Below, one piece after another: positions 19,673 through 29,177 of a stretch of DNA of 64,000 bases. The notes under the pieces were generated by a model, which was not told where the DNA came from, ran no database searches, and was given only the letters and a program-made list of their open reading frames with translations. The translations under genes and the position numbers were made by a program. Position 1 is the stretch's first letter. Each line of letters begins with the position of its first letter. The stretch lies in contig JAPFFF010000017.1 in the NCBI GenBank assembly GCA_039105265.1, positions 682,001 to 746,000 on the forward strand. The letters run 5' to 3'. This DNA is from Tritrichomonas musculus (taxonomy: Eukaryota > Parabasalia > Tritrichomonadida > Tritrichomonadidae).

Positions 19673-19915
19673 TTAATGAAGGTTATCAAGGCTGCTGTTG
19701 ATATCATCAACGTTGACCTTCATATTTGCAAGGTCATCAATGACAGAATCGAGTTTTAAGGATAGCAGGTTGACCCTATTAAGAACCTCATCAAGTCGTT
19801 GGTGGAGTTGATCAATTTGGAGCAACATGTAAGTTTCAAGCTTTTGCTTTTCATCCATGATTTTAGCGTTGAGCATTTCAGTGGTCAATCGTATCTTCTT
19901 ATCGATATTCATCAA
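19673..19915 (-). CDS. Short coiled-coil protein, 80 aa
   Basis: Almost the whole protein is a heptad-like helix (for example QIDQLHQRLDEVLNRVNLL). No family is recognised. It is the first gene upstream of the protease on the minus strand and is present with one residue change in B (34337-34579). It could be an oligomerisation or scaffold factor; the sequence shows only the coiled coil. Confidence 0.6.
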   Translation of the reverse strand: MMNIDKKIRLTTEMLNAKIMDEKQKLETYMLLQIDQLHQRLDEVLNRVNLLSLKLDSVIDDLANMKVNVDDINSSLDNLH

Positions 19916-19951
19916 AGAAAAAAGTGAAATGACTAAATATTTTTCTATTGT

Positions 19952-19961
19952 TCATTTCATT
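19952..19961 (+). promoter_or_regulatory. Inr-like motif before the 87-aa gene
   Basis: TCATTTCATT lies about 18 bp before the ATG at 19980, in a T-rich leader. It resembles the trichomonad initiator and is also present before the B copy near 34616. Confidence 0.3.
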
Positions 19962-19979
19962 TTTTTTATTTCTGTATAA

Positions 19980-20243
19980 ATGGCTTATTACATGACCATA
20001 AAAGAGCGTATGAATATCCTCTATAAAATAGTGTCTTACCTCCATGAATATAGATGTGAGACTAATGAGGGTGTATGTGGTATTTTAATTAAAAAGATAA
20101 AAGAGTTAGCTGCTGAGTATTTCGAACCTGAAATTCTTAATGTAATTATGAAAGATGGTGATTTGGAATTTATCGACCAAATAGAACATTTTGCCTTTGA
20201 GTTCTTAGAGTACCAAATATCTAATCTGCCCTCGCATTTATAA
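19980..20243 (+). CDS. Small Polinton protein, 87 aa
   Basis: The protein is unrecognised. It is mostly helical and acidic (MAYYMTIKERMNILYKIVSY at the start, then IKKIKELAAEYFEPEI). It is divergent from the 80-aa coiled-coil gene, and its 3' end overlaps the convergent HNH gene by 23 bp. The B copy differs at three residues. The maintained frame in both copies supports a real gene. Confidence 0.6.
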   Translation: MAYYMTIKERMNILYKIVSYLHEYRCETNEGVCGILIKKIKELAAEYFEPEILNVIMKDGDLEFIDQIEHFAFEFLEYQISNLPSHL

Positions 20244-20556
20244 TTTTGGGCATATCCCTGTTATAGTTACTATCAGTTGGGGTTATCCATCTTAAGTTGC
20301 TTAGATGGTAGTCAGCCCTATTCCTATTGATATGGTCTACCTCTATTTTATGTTGTGGGTCATCATTAGGTATGAACTGTCTTGCTATAAGTACATGTTT
20401 CAAGTAGTAGTCGCCATTTAGACATACACGTATATACCCCTTTATATGTTTTGCATCTTTGCATATAAAATGATTACTCTTACGTCTTATAGTAAAGGGG
20501 TACCTATTTAGTATCTCATAGTCGTTAGTAAAGCCTTTGAGTGGTACAAATGACAT
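20221..20556 (-). CDS. HNH endonuclease-like protein, 111 aa
   Basis: The N-terminal part resembles the NUMOD4-type DNA-binding segment that accompanies HNH nucleases (YEILNRYPFTIRRK, near residues 13-26). The HNH core follows (VDHINRNRADYHLSNLRW, residues 73-90), with conserved aspartate-histidine and asparagines. The length is that of small free-standing HNH proteins. It could be a homing-type nuclease or have been domesticated by the element. It sits between the other genes and the right terminal repeat. In D a related gene lies at a different place, next to the capsid gene, so it moves independently. Confidence 0.8.
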   Translation of the reverse strand: MSFVPLKGFTNDYEILNRYPFTIRRKSNHFICKDAKHIKGYIRVCLNGDYYLKHVLIARQFIPNDDPQHKIEVDHINRNRADYHLSNLRWITPTDSNYNRDMPKIINARAD

Positions 20557-20578
20557 TTACATATAGAAAGAAATAGGT

Positions 20579-20876
20579 ACGAGATTCTCGGGGCAGGTAC
20601 CTGTGCCGTTTCATTGATGGGCGGTTGTGGGGTGGGGTACCTGTGCCGTTTCATTGATGGTAGGCGTTGAGGTGGGTGGGTGGGAATTAGGGGTGGGGCC
20701 CCTGTGCCGTTTCATTGATGGGGAGCAGTAGTGAGAACAAGAATATTTTTTTCTTTTCTTTTCTTTTTTCTTTTTTTCTTTTTTCTTTTTTTCTTTTTTT
20801 CTTTTTTCTTTTATGACGAGTTCGTGTTGACGCGTGGGGTGCCAGCCCCAGCGGAAACCGACTCGTATATACTACT
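20579..20876. repeat. Right terminal inverted repeat of Polinton A
   Basis: It is about 298 bp and ends in ATATACTACT. It holds three spaced copies of a GC-rich word (CCTGTGCCGTTTCATTGATG), a pyrimidine tract of TTTTC units and a GC-rich outer part. It matches the repeats of B closely except for a diverged patch near 20838-20852. The flank begins TCATTA; the other end of A is missing, so no target duplication can be checked. Confidence 0.9.
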
Positions 20877-22790
20877 TCATTAACTAATAAACCAAACTGC
20901 CCAAATGAAAATGCATTTGAAAATTCAATAATTCTATCCTAAAGAACTTTTAATCTTATTTAGTTTTAAATTTAATAAAAGATTTGCTTTTTTGTTAATG
21001 CAAATAATGCTGCATTTTCAATATGTAATAGATATGTTTTAATCAATGTAGAATGAATGTTTTGTTTTATTGAATGACATTTTTTGATTGTTATGTTTTG
21101 TAGATCAATATCTTCTCTTGATATTCCATTTTCATTTACCTTTCTTTTATTCTACATTTATAGCAAACTTTCGATCTTATATATTCTTTTTTCTCAGAAT
21201 TCTTTTTTTCTGATCGATTAAGTTAAAAATCCCCCTACTTTGATTAACTACAACTGGTATCAACATATTTACTTGGATGTTCCGAATACCTTTTTCTTTA
21301 ATGCATAGATTAACAATTGTTATATTCTTTAAACTAAACTACGGTTTTATTAATAACAGCAATTGCATTTATTAAACCAAATTTATCGAATTCCTTTGTT
21401 TTCTCATTATTATAGGCAGTAATAAAAATATTAAATACATCATTCACAGCTTTATGAAAATCATTTAACGCATCTTCTTTATCATATAATCATATTAATT
21501 GGTTATCAACATCTTTTAACTTAATATAAAATATTTCAGTTATATTAGCAGTTGGAAATATTACCATAAATTATTTTAAATGATCCATATATAGATTTCA
21601 GTCAATATACCAGAAATGAGAAAGAGCTTTACATTTGAACTTCTTGGTTCTAATCTGTTTACTGGTTCAACATAAATCATATTTATCATCTATTCTATAA
21701 TGGATACACTAGATAACCAAAAACTTCACCATTCTATTTGGAAAGTTAAATAATCATATTTGATAATCCATCATTTAGATGTTTATGATTGCTCCATCAC
21801 CCAATGATTTATCTGTAAATGGATGTGTGGAATTCTTCGTATATACATAATAATTTAGTAGAAACTGCTTTTGTCAATGACACGATTTTTTTGATCGGAT
21901 ACCAATATGATAATAATTTTTATGACTATTCATTCCACGATATATCTCATCTTGCCAAACGACCAACTTTTTAAATATATAGTTATTCTACAACACAATG
22001 TCAGATATCTACATTATTTATCAGCGATTTCTTTTAATGCGCACTTACTCATAACGAAATCACAGATATCTTCCATGTTCAACAACAAATTCGCCCAATA
22101 TACAACTATTTCATAGTATAATACCAAATGTCTACTTTATTCATCAACTACTTTCTTATGCTTGTATTTACATTTAAATAAATTATTAAATAACCTAATA
22201 AACTATATATAAATTATATTGTACGAAATATGAAGAACGGCGGAAACTTCAACGGTTTTGTTCGTTATTTGAAAAAAGGCCATTTTAGATGCTTTACCAT
22301 AAGATAATTGGGAAAAAATGCTAATAATATTAAAGTTAAAATTTAAACACATATGATATTATTTTTTTTTTTATAAGATGCAATCAACTTCATTTCTTGG
22401 AATCAACCAATATTAATTGAAATATATAATATACATAATAGATTTATAAAGGTAACTATAAAATAATTTCAAATTTTTATGCGTAACGATTTTTTGTATT
22501 TTTATTTTTTTGTTTAAACAGGAATTATTCAATTTTTCCACACAATTTATAATGGTTCAAAATGGTAGACTAAAAACTGTTTTATATTGGCGATAACCGA
22601 TTTTTAAAATGACCAATGATTTTTGAATGATGTTCGTTTTTTTTTTTTTTAAAACGATTAATAAAATTTTAATACGTTTTTTCCTCAGACGATTTCAAAT
22701 ATTCTTTGGTAAAAGATAAAGAAATGTCGATTTAAATCTTTATATTGCCATCAAATAATGATGAATTACATATTGAGAAAATGTAACGTA
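20877..22790. other. Spacer between Polintons A and B
   Basis: This is AT-rich DNA with a decayed minus-strand gene (21334-21960) and no intact frame. The word CATATTTCGTACAATATAAT of the left region (about 2476) occurs here inverted, near 22205-22226. It is the only stretch in the middle of the window that may be ordinary host DNA. Confidence 0.6.
21334..21960 (-). pseudogene. Decayed minus-strand gene, family unknown
   Basis: Conceptual reading on the minus strand gives protein-like segments with several interruptions. Near 21950-21880 it reads QDEIYRGMNSHKNYYHIGIR, and near 21465-21345 it reads HKAVNDVFNIFITAYNNEKT and then FDKFGLINAIA, before a stop at 21334-21336. The amino-acid composition and helix-like pattern are unlike random AT-rich DNA. 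It may be a host multigene-family member or part of an unknown repeat. The 5' limit is unclear. I cannot name the family. Confidence 0.45.
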
Positions 22791-23087
22791 AGTAGTATAT
22801 ACGAGTCGGTTTCCGCGGGGCACAGGCTGCCCACGCGTCAACACGAACTCGTCATAAAAGAAAAGAAAAAGAAAAAGAAAAGAAAAAAGAAAAAAGAAAA
22901 AAAGAAAAAAGAAAAAAAAATATTCTTGTTCTCACTACTGCTCCCCATCAATGAAACGGCACAGGGGCCCCACCCCTAATTCCCACCCACCCACCTCAAA
23001 GCCTACCATCAATGAAACGGCACAGGTACCCCACCCCACTACCGCCCATCAATGAAACGGCACAGGTACCTGCCCCGAGAATCTCGT
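22791..23087. repeat. Left terminal inverted repeat of Polinton B
   Basis: Order from the outside: AGTAGTATATACGAGTCGG, a GC-rich part with CACGCGTCAACACGAACTCG, a purine tract of GAAAA-type units, then three copies of CATCAATGAAACGGCACAGG spaced about 50-60 bp apart. It is the reverse complement of 35242-35532, apart from length differences in the purine tract. Confidence 0.95.
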
Positions 23088-23100
23088 GTATGACACCTAC

Positions 23101-24552
23101 TCATGGTAGTTTAGCATCGACTATTTCTTTACAGTACACATTATATGAATTAAATTTACTGCCTTCTTCAATGGTCAAACTCTCAATGATTATACTATTT
23201 AAACCTGGCAAACCATGTATTTGACAAATCATTTTATCATTTAGTTCGGAGTAACCATGGTAGTATATGCGAATGCTCAGGTTGCTTGTGATATCTTCAT
23301 GAACAAACACCCATGTCTTTTTCTCGATTATTTCATAATCCTTCTTTGCTGGAAGATAACGTCCATCCCATCTTTCATTTGTGTTTGATTCACGGAAAGC
23401 ACGAATTGTACATCCAAGCCTCAAAATTTTATTAAATACTTCAGGGTCGATTTGATGGTCATTCCATCCATAAATATCAGTTTCGATTTTACTATAATTG
23501 TATTCATTAATGACATTAGCCTTAGTTAAGTAGTTATCTGTATTGCCTTCAAGATCAGCTAATCTAGTTTCCATTGCTTCGATTGTAGCCTTCAAGGTTG
23601 TATTTTCACCCTCTAATGTCTCTATCCTACGTATAAGTACTTCTAAACCTTCATTAGCTTCATCCACAGTAGGGTAGTTATCAAACTCTGCCTCTAGCTC
23701 ATTGACCTTCTCAGCTAACAACTTGAAACAAGGCTTGAGTGAATCCCTAAACATATTGCTGATATCCATAGCACCACTTAATGTCAAGGTTCCAGTATCA
23801 GGGTTATCATTTTCATCAGTAAAAGGTAGTTCATCTAGTTGCTTATACTCTTCCTCACACCAGGTAATTATAGGTGTTATATCTTTGGTTATGCTTCTTG
23901 CTGTAGTACCTGACATGAAGTTAATGCTATTTCTAACCAAATCACTCATCCCTTTGGTTGACTTATGCGAGAATAACCTTTTAAGGAATCCTCCACCTTT
24001 TATGGTAGGAAAGCTTATACCATCTGGAAATAGCTGCATACCAATAGAACCTATTGATCCAGCAGTACCTGCAACTCCAAAAGCTAATGCAGTCCATGAA
24101 ACTATACGTAAATTATCTACATCATCCTCCAGATGTTGAGTAACTTGTTCAGTCCTTGATACTCTACCTTTTAAGCTTTCCATAACAGTGTTCATTTCAT
24201 TAACATCATAGCTAATAACATCTACATTATTGGTAACTAAGTTTAAATCACTCCTCTAGAGGAGGTAATATTATAATCAGTATATAAGGTTGTTGCCCCA
24301 TTAGGATTTGGGGATACTTCAAAAAATTGCTTCTTAATGATATACTCGAATGGGTTAGTAGTTGAATCCCAATGAACCTCATCTATTGGGTCAACATATT
24401 CATCAGCTAAATATATCTTAATATCCTTTGAGTCATTAGTAGTCGAAGCTGCATATGTATATTCAAGCTGTTCACATGAATCAAGTACGCCATGTAAGAA
24501 CAACCATACCTCGTCTCCTCCATTGCCTTCTTTTCCAGTAGGTCGAACTGAG
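23101..24552 (-). pseudogene. Fibre-like attachment protein gene, broken
   Basis: The best open part is 23101-24195. From its N-terminus it shows a glycine/alanine-rich hydrophobic segment (residues about 33-57), a middle region, a coiled coil near residues 165-230 (LEVLIRRIETLEGENTTLK) and a C-terminal globular part of about 130 residues. This stalk-plus-head layout suggests a fibre or attachment protein, although no family is recognised. Related coding sequence continues to about 24550, where it meets the short 19-bp repeats. The gene looks broken, with about one or two breaks. It ends only 14 bp from the left terminal repeat and occupies the arm that holds the polymerase in A. Confidence 0.5.
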
Positions 24553-24612
24553 AACCTTTTTCCTCATGTGATACCTTTTTCCTCATGTGATACCTCATTC
24601 TTCATGTGATAC
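24553..24612. repeat. Short 19-bp repeat tract at the arm junction of B
   Basis: About two to three units of the form CCTCATGTGATACCTTTTT. They are related to the minisatellite at 8126-8334 of A, but with GTGAT in place of AAGCT. It marks the border between the arm unique to B and the module shared with A. Confidence 0.8.
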
Positions 24613-24873
24613 CTTTTTGCTTTCATACGACATTATTTTTTCTTTCATACTTTGTACTTCTTTTTTCTTTCTTTCACGATATGCCTTTTGCTGTTGTTTA
24701 CGTGCTTCATTTCGTTCTTCAACAGTTGCATACTTTTGCTTTCTACCACGTTTTTCTGTTGTTTCAGTTTTTGCAGTATCAATATTTTTGAGGTTGTTGT
24801 TACTCTTGGACTTCTTCAACTTCTTGATGATAGCTGTTTCCTTGAACTCACCCAAATCTAAATTTTGGCTCAT
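24595..24873 (-). CDS. bZIP-like basic protein, B copy (92 aa)
   Basis: It appears identical in sequence to the A copy at 8324-8602, including the basic stretch ARKQQQKAYRERKKKE and the end SHEE, which lies in the 19-bp repeats. The start at 24873 is chosen for the same reason. The conservation through the gene end, despite different left arms, means the shared module begins at or just left of its stop codon. Confidence 0.6.
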   Translation of the reverse strand: MSQNLDLGEFKETAIIKKLKKSKSNNNLKNIDTAKTETTEKRGRKQKYATVEERNEARKQQQKAYRERKKKEVQSMKEKIMSYESKKVSHEE

Positions 24874-24949
24874 GATTTCATTCGAGAAAAAAAATTGAAT
24901 TATTTTTGAAAATTGAATATTCGCAAACAAAATCACTTCATTTTTTAAA

Positions 24950-25321
24950 ATGTCGCGTTCTGGAAATGACTTCAAAGAATTCCAAAAACAGCAAAAGCTA
25001 GCTATCAAAAATGCTCATGTTGAAATAGCCAATGCTATTAAAGAGGTGATATTTCTGTTCAACCAAAAAATAATAAACTCGACATCATCTAATGTCTGCA
25101 CCATTTATGACCCTTTGATACAAGCAAACATGAACAAGATTGCTGAAGCACTTACTCAAATGAATCTCACTACCTGCGAGGTTTTTCATAAAAAGATTCC
25201 TCAATCTACAACACCAAAATCTATTGGCTTTCACGTGCCGATAGTGCCTGACTCGCAAGAGACACAAGAAGAAGATGATGAAGATGAACAAGAAGCTTCA
25301 TCTCCAAAAGACAAGGAGTAA
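24950..25321 (+). CDS. Small acidic-tailed Polinton protein, B copy (123 aa)
   Basis: It is the same as 8679-9050 except for about one residue (a proline to threonine change near residue 87). The Inr-like TCACTTCATT precedes it here too, at about 24933. It is divergent from the bZIP-like gene across a 76-bp gap that is also unchanged. Confidence 0.65.
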   Translation: MSRSGNDFKEFQKQQKLAIKNAHVEIANAIKEVIFLFNQKIINSTSSNVCTIYDPLIQANMNKIAEALTQMNLTTCEVFHKKIPQSTTPKSIGFHVPIVPDSQETQEEDDEDEQEASSPKDKE

Positions 25322-25399
25322 GAGTAAAAAAATAATTACTTCTAATTTTAAGTTTTTTTTATATATGTCTTTTTTGAAGTTTTTTTAATATGTCTTTTT

Positions 25400-25924
25400 T
25401 TATACTATGCAATATTTTAAGCATACATGATAATTATTAACAAGCTCATTATATTCTTTATTATATACTTGTTTCAAGTCAATGACTACCTCTCCATTAT
25501 CTTTAATAATTTTAATAGCATCTATTTTTCTTATTGGATTGCTCTTAGCTGCACAACATCCAACATCTTCATTAAGTTGTACTTCAACCTCACTAACATG
25601 TAGTATTGCTTTGATGATGTTGCTAAGAGATTCAATAGGTACTATGATGCATTTCTTTGATATAATGTTAGCTAGTAGTGCTTTGTCTTGATTAAGTAGT
25701 ATTTGTGCATATGCTTCAAGTATAACATTACGTACATCTGGTTCAACTTCAACAGGTTCAGTTTGCACTCCAATGTCTCTTGTAATAACAATGTCTTCCT
25801 TGCCATCATCTCTCTTATTAATAATAATGTTGTTGTTGATGTTTGATGTAGATGATGCAGCTGCTGATGGTTCTAAAGATACATTTGCTTGAACTCCATT
25901 GGTTGTACCCCTCTTCTTAATCAT
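25400..25924 (-). CDS. Conserved Polinton protein 174 aa, B copy
   Basis: The protein is the same as at 9128-9652. The cysteine pair and the C-terminal YNKEYNELVN are intact. The gap to the 148-aa gene is again 21 bp. Confidence 0.75.
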   Translation of the reverse strand: MIKKRGTTNGVQANVSLEPSAAASSTSNINNNIIINKRDDGKEDIVITRDIGVQTEPVEVEPDVRNVILEAYAQILLNQDKALLANIISKKCIIVPIESLSNIIKAILHVSEVEVQLNEDVGCCAAKSNPIRKIDAIKIIKDNGEVVIDLKQVYNKEYNELVNNYHVCLKYCIV

Positions 25925-25945
25925 TTAGGTTGGGAAAAAATAGGC

Positions 25946-26392
25946 TTAAAGTACTAAGTCTAGCTGTTCTCCAATAAACATGTCAAATGACTCAATTTGA
26001 TATTTCTGCTGGAGAGCATCGATTTTTGGTTTATGACTTGTTGGAGCAGCTGCAATGGAGTAGTTGTAGTATTTGATTCCTTGATACTCTTGAGTGGTAG
26101 TGTTTCCATTTATGTAGAACTCTTCGAAATCTTCAGATATTTTTCTCCTTGAGTTAGGCTTAATAAATATTGAGTCAAGATCAAGTTCTTTGAGCTTATC
26201 TGGATAAAATCTGTGGCACTTGTCTTTTATCTTGATTGATACATAGAGTACTTTGCCTAAATAGCTCCATTCTCCTGCTTTCATTGGGTACTTGTCACAA
26301 AGTATCGAGAAATTACATTGTTTAGTATTTGGAGCACATTTTGCGCGAAGTTCATTGACATAGTCATAGACGTTTCTTGTTGTCATTTTCAT
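25946..26392 (-). CDS. Conserved Polinton protein 148 aa, B copy
   Basis: It differs from 9674-10120 by about one residue (lysine to glutamine in the DALKQK segment). VYDYVNEL, CNFSILCDKYP and YYNYSI are all present. The intact frame in two copies and the diverged copy in D support a selected gene. Confidence 0.75.
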   Translation of the reverse strand: MKMTTRNVYDYVNELRAKCAPNTKQCNFSILCDKYPMKAGEWSYLGKVLYVSIKIKDKCHRFYPDKLKELDLDSIFIKPNSRRKISEDFEEFYINGNTTTQEYQGIKYYNYSIAAAPTSHKPKIDALQQKYQIESFDMFIGEQLDLVL

Positions 26393-26416
26393 CTGGATAA
26401 AAAATTCAATAAAAAA

Positions 26417-26851
26417 TTAATAGATGTTATTTTGGGTAAAGATATGCTGAGTAGGTCCATATCGAATATCTTGTTTATTATATTCTCTTGCTCTACCTTG
26501 CATTGGTGGTTTCTCAGGCTTCTTAAGATATTTTGGTAAGAGAGGTACTGGTTTATCTTTTTCACCTATATGTCGATAAAAACCACCATCTGTAATACTA
26601 ACAGGAGGTTCACGAACAGGTTTGGTTATATGTTCTCGAGTATCTGGAAATCTAACAGGGTCCTCATGTTCAATAATCTGGGTAGGTGGTCGATTAATAT
26701 ATGGGTTGAAGGTTACAGAATAAGTATTAGTATTACTGAACACACCAAAATGTTGAAACTCTATGTCTTTATTTTTCATGGTAGCTTCATTATACATCAT
26801 ACCTTCTCTTCCAACAATCTCAGCATGTGGGCTTCTATAATCATTCGACAT
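26417..26851 (-). CDS. Conserved proline-rich Polinton protein 144 aa, B copy
   Basis: The protein is unchanged relative to 10145-10579, although a few silent base differences are visible. REPPVSITDGG and LPKYLKKPE are present. It lies 27 bp downstream of the capsid gene. Confidence 0.75.
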   Translation of the reverse strand: MSNDYRSPHAEIVGREGMMYNEATMKNKDIEFQHFGVFSNTNTYSVTFNPYINRPPTQIIEHEDPVRFPDTREHITKPVREPPVSITDGGFYRHIGEKDKPVPLLPKYLKKPEKPPMQGRAREYNKQDIRYGPTQHIFTQNNIY

Positions 26852-26878
26852 TTTCTATAAAATAAAATATACATCTTT

Positions 26879-28561
26879 TTACTCAGGGGTTGTTAAATCA
26901 TAAGGACCAATACGTACTGATGGTGGCATACCGTTTGGTCTAATTAAGATACTAATTGATATATCTGTTAATAAGCATAATAATGGAGGTGTATCTACTT
27001 CCTGTCTAAATGGATTATCTGCCTTTTGACTACATATCAATTCGAAGTTAATAGGTGCAAGACTTGAAAGACCTTGTTGATATGTTCCATCTGTTTCAGT
27101 AGGAAGACCTATGAAGAATGAGGACCTATCATTTGGATAATAACCTGTTGTATTTTCATTATACTGATTCTCATTAGCTAGACTTGCAATAACCTCTTTA
27201 TTAAATCCATTTTGCTCTCCATTCATGTTCATTGCATTCTGGCAATATTCGAGGAACTCTGGATACTTACCATTAGTACCAAATGCTTTAGCAGGAATAT
27301 TATTGTAATTACCACAATTCATATGAAATGCTTCAAACATAGGATTCTTGAAGTATGTCTTATGTGTATGCTTGAGTGGGAATAAGCAAAACATACTATC
27401 TACAAAATTAGGTGTAATAGTAATAGTTGCTTTATCTTGTTCATTATTAAGAGGTCTTGTACAAGTGTAAAATGACATAATCTGTGTTGGGAATGTAAGT
27501 GGATGTTGTGGGTTAGCATATCTTTGAACAAGTGCTGTATATACAGATTCATGAATACCAAAACAAGGTATAATACTCGCACATTCTTCAATGGAATAAT
27601 CAACAACACTCCAAGTTCTCCAATCACTGTAAATAGTTCGGTCAACTCTTGCCTTAGTATTGTTAGCTCCTGCGACTTCATATGCTCCTCCATGATTTTC
27701 ACCAACAGGTGGAAGATTGTCGGGGTGATTAATCTTATCCATTGCTATTTTTTCGGTACTTGTCCACATCCATATTGGTTCTCCAATAGGTCGAAATTCA
27801 TTGGTAATTTCATCAACATTGAAGTCTTTCATTATATGTGGATTAGCAACCAAGCTCTTTTCAAAACCAACTGGACAATATACCATACCAGCTGTTGAAA
27901 AGTATAGACGTAATTCGATTTTACCTGCAAATGCTGGCAAGTACTTGATATTAGATAAAGGTAGGAATCGTCGCAAATCAATCTTTAATCTAATTGTTGA
28001 TGTAACGGAAGTCACGTCTTTGTTAAGATTTGCAACAAAACCACATCTCCTTCCATGAGTATCATTCCAAATATCCTTATGTCTTGCTTTACTATATATA
28101 TCAGCTCTTTTAGTAACTTCATTTGCACAACATGCAGTTAAAAAGGATTCTTCACATCCAAAGTTCTGGGTATAAAGCGTCATACCATTAGCTACAATTT
28201 CATACTTCTCAACAGCATCTCGAGCATCCTTAAAACCAAACCATACCTTACCAAAATTATAACCACTGACATTTTCTAAATCACTTAGAATTGGCTTGTC
28301 TATTTTTATCATCACTTTCATATCTGCTCGAATAAATCCATTATATATATCAGCAGTATTATGAGTATTAGGAGAGATAATACATGTTGTATATGAACCA
28401 CTCTTAATTGGTGGTGATGGTGAATACGAAGTTTGTGGATTTAATGAGTATGCCTTATTTGTATCACTAAGTGCTATGCAATTATCGACAACATCAAAGT
28501 AAGATGCAATCTGAGTACAAACCTCTGCTGAGGTTCTCATATAGGATTCCTTATTAAGCAT
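26879..28561 (-). CDS. Polinton major capsid protein, B copy (560 aa)
   Basis: It matches the A copy at 10607-12289 with about three residue changes: in the KINDPKNLPP segment (KINHPDNLPP here) and in ANEYQYN (ANENQYN here). Several silent changes are also present. The conserved DLRRFLPLSNIKYLPAFAGK core is intact. Confidence 0.88.
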   Translation of the reverse strand: MLNKESYMRTSAEVCTQIASYFDVVDNCIALSDTNKAYSLNPQTSYSPSPPIKSGSYTTCIISPNTHNTADIYNGFIRADMKVMIKIDKPILSDLENVSGYNFGKVWFGFKDARDAVEKYEIVANGMTLYTQNFGCEESFLTACCANEVTKRADIYSKARHKDIWNDTHGRRCGFVANLNKDVTSVTSTIRLKIDLRRFLPLSNIKYLPAFAGKIELRLYFSTAGMVYCPVGFEKSLVANPHIMKDFNVDEITNEFRPIGEPIWMWTSTEKIAMDKINHPDNLPPVGENHGGAYEVAGANNTKARVDRTIYSDWRTWSVVDYSIEECASIIPCFGIHESVYTALVQRYANPQHPLTFPTQIMSFYTCTRPLNNEQDKATITITPNFVDSMFCLFPLKHTHKTYFKNPMFEAFHMNCGNYNNIPAKAFGTNGKYPEFLEYCQNAMNMNGEQNGFNKEVIASLANENQYNENTTGYYPNDRSSFFIGLPTETDGTYQQGLSSLAPINFELICSQKADNPFRQEVDTPPLLCLLTDISISILIRPNGMPPSVRIGPYDLTTPE

Positions 28562-28578
28562 TTTAGATAGAAAAAAAC

Positions 28579-29130
28579 TTACATCATATCTTCAAATATG
28601 CGATTTCTCCTACCAATAGGTCTCATAGGTATATATTGAGGTTGTTGTTCTTCTTCATATTGTTGTGGCGGTTCTTCAGGAACATACTGTTGTCTTGGTT
28701 TACTCATCCTTTTATCAACAACCTCCTTTATCATACGTCTCTGTTCTTTCTTCTCTCGACTTATCTTCATTTCTTCACCTAGTGATTTTAGCTGTTTTAG
28801 TATTTCCTCATTCACAGTAGGGTCATAAACTTGGCTTTGTTGAGTTTTTCGAGGTTTTGTAGGTTTTCGTGCAGCTTTCGAACTTATTGGCTTTCTTGGC
28901 TTTTCTTCAAGTTCCTCATGTTCTTCACTGTCTGAGTTTTCTTGAGTATCTTCGTTATTTTCACTGTCTGAGTTTTCTTGATATTCTCGAGTTATTGGAG
29001 TTTTTCGCTGTTTTACAATATACTTGTCTTTGGTTTTTGTAGGTAAAACTTCCCAATCTGGGTCATCCCTTCCATTCAACCATTTATGAATAACTGCAAG
29101 TCTCTTAGAACCTGTTAGATGTTTTGACAT
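28579..29130 (-). CDS. Conserved capsid-module protein 183 aa, B copy
   Basis: It is the same layout as 12307-12858: an N-terminal conserved block with LNGRDDP, an acidic and then basic linker, a C-terminal coiled coil and an arginine-rich end. Two residues differ, both in the acidic linker, which fits weak constraint there. Confidence 0.72.
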   Translation of the reverse strand: MSKHLTGSKRLAVIHKWLNGRDDPDWEVLPTKTKDKYIVKQRKTPITREYQENSDSENNEDTQENSDSEEHEELEEKPRKPISSKAARKPTKPRKTQQSQVYDPTVNEEILKQLKSLGEEMKISREKKEQRRMIKEVVDKRMSKPRQQYVPEEPPQQYEEEQQPQYIPMRPIGRRNRIFEDMM

Positions 29131-29177
29131 TTAAAATAAACAAAAAAGTCCAAAAATTTAGTTTTTTTGAGTTTTCA

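Larger units (their letters stand above)
3326..20876. mobile_element. Polinton A (Maverick), left end lost
   Basis: A protein-primed polymerase B, retroviral-type integrase, packaging ATPase, double-jelly-roll capsid protein and adenain-type protease together define a Polinton/Maverick. The right terminal inverted repeat is kept (20579-20876). The left end abuts a Merlin-like gene. The part from about 8330 rightward is almost identical to Polinton B, so the duplication is recent. A hAT-like element has inserted into its integrase gene. The element is broken, with about three or more breaks counting the lost end and the insertion. Confidence 0.92.

Noticed and set aside
20640-20830. GC-rich terminal repeat as an RNA gene
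   Set aside because: The words are direct repeats with spacers, and the block is part of a terminal inverted repeat. No tRNA or rRNA structure was recognised anywhere in the window.
22758-22979. Lysine-rich open frame over the left terminal repeat of B
   Set aside because: It is only a reading of the purine tract and terminal bases; the tract varies in length between the two repeats.
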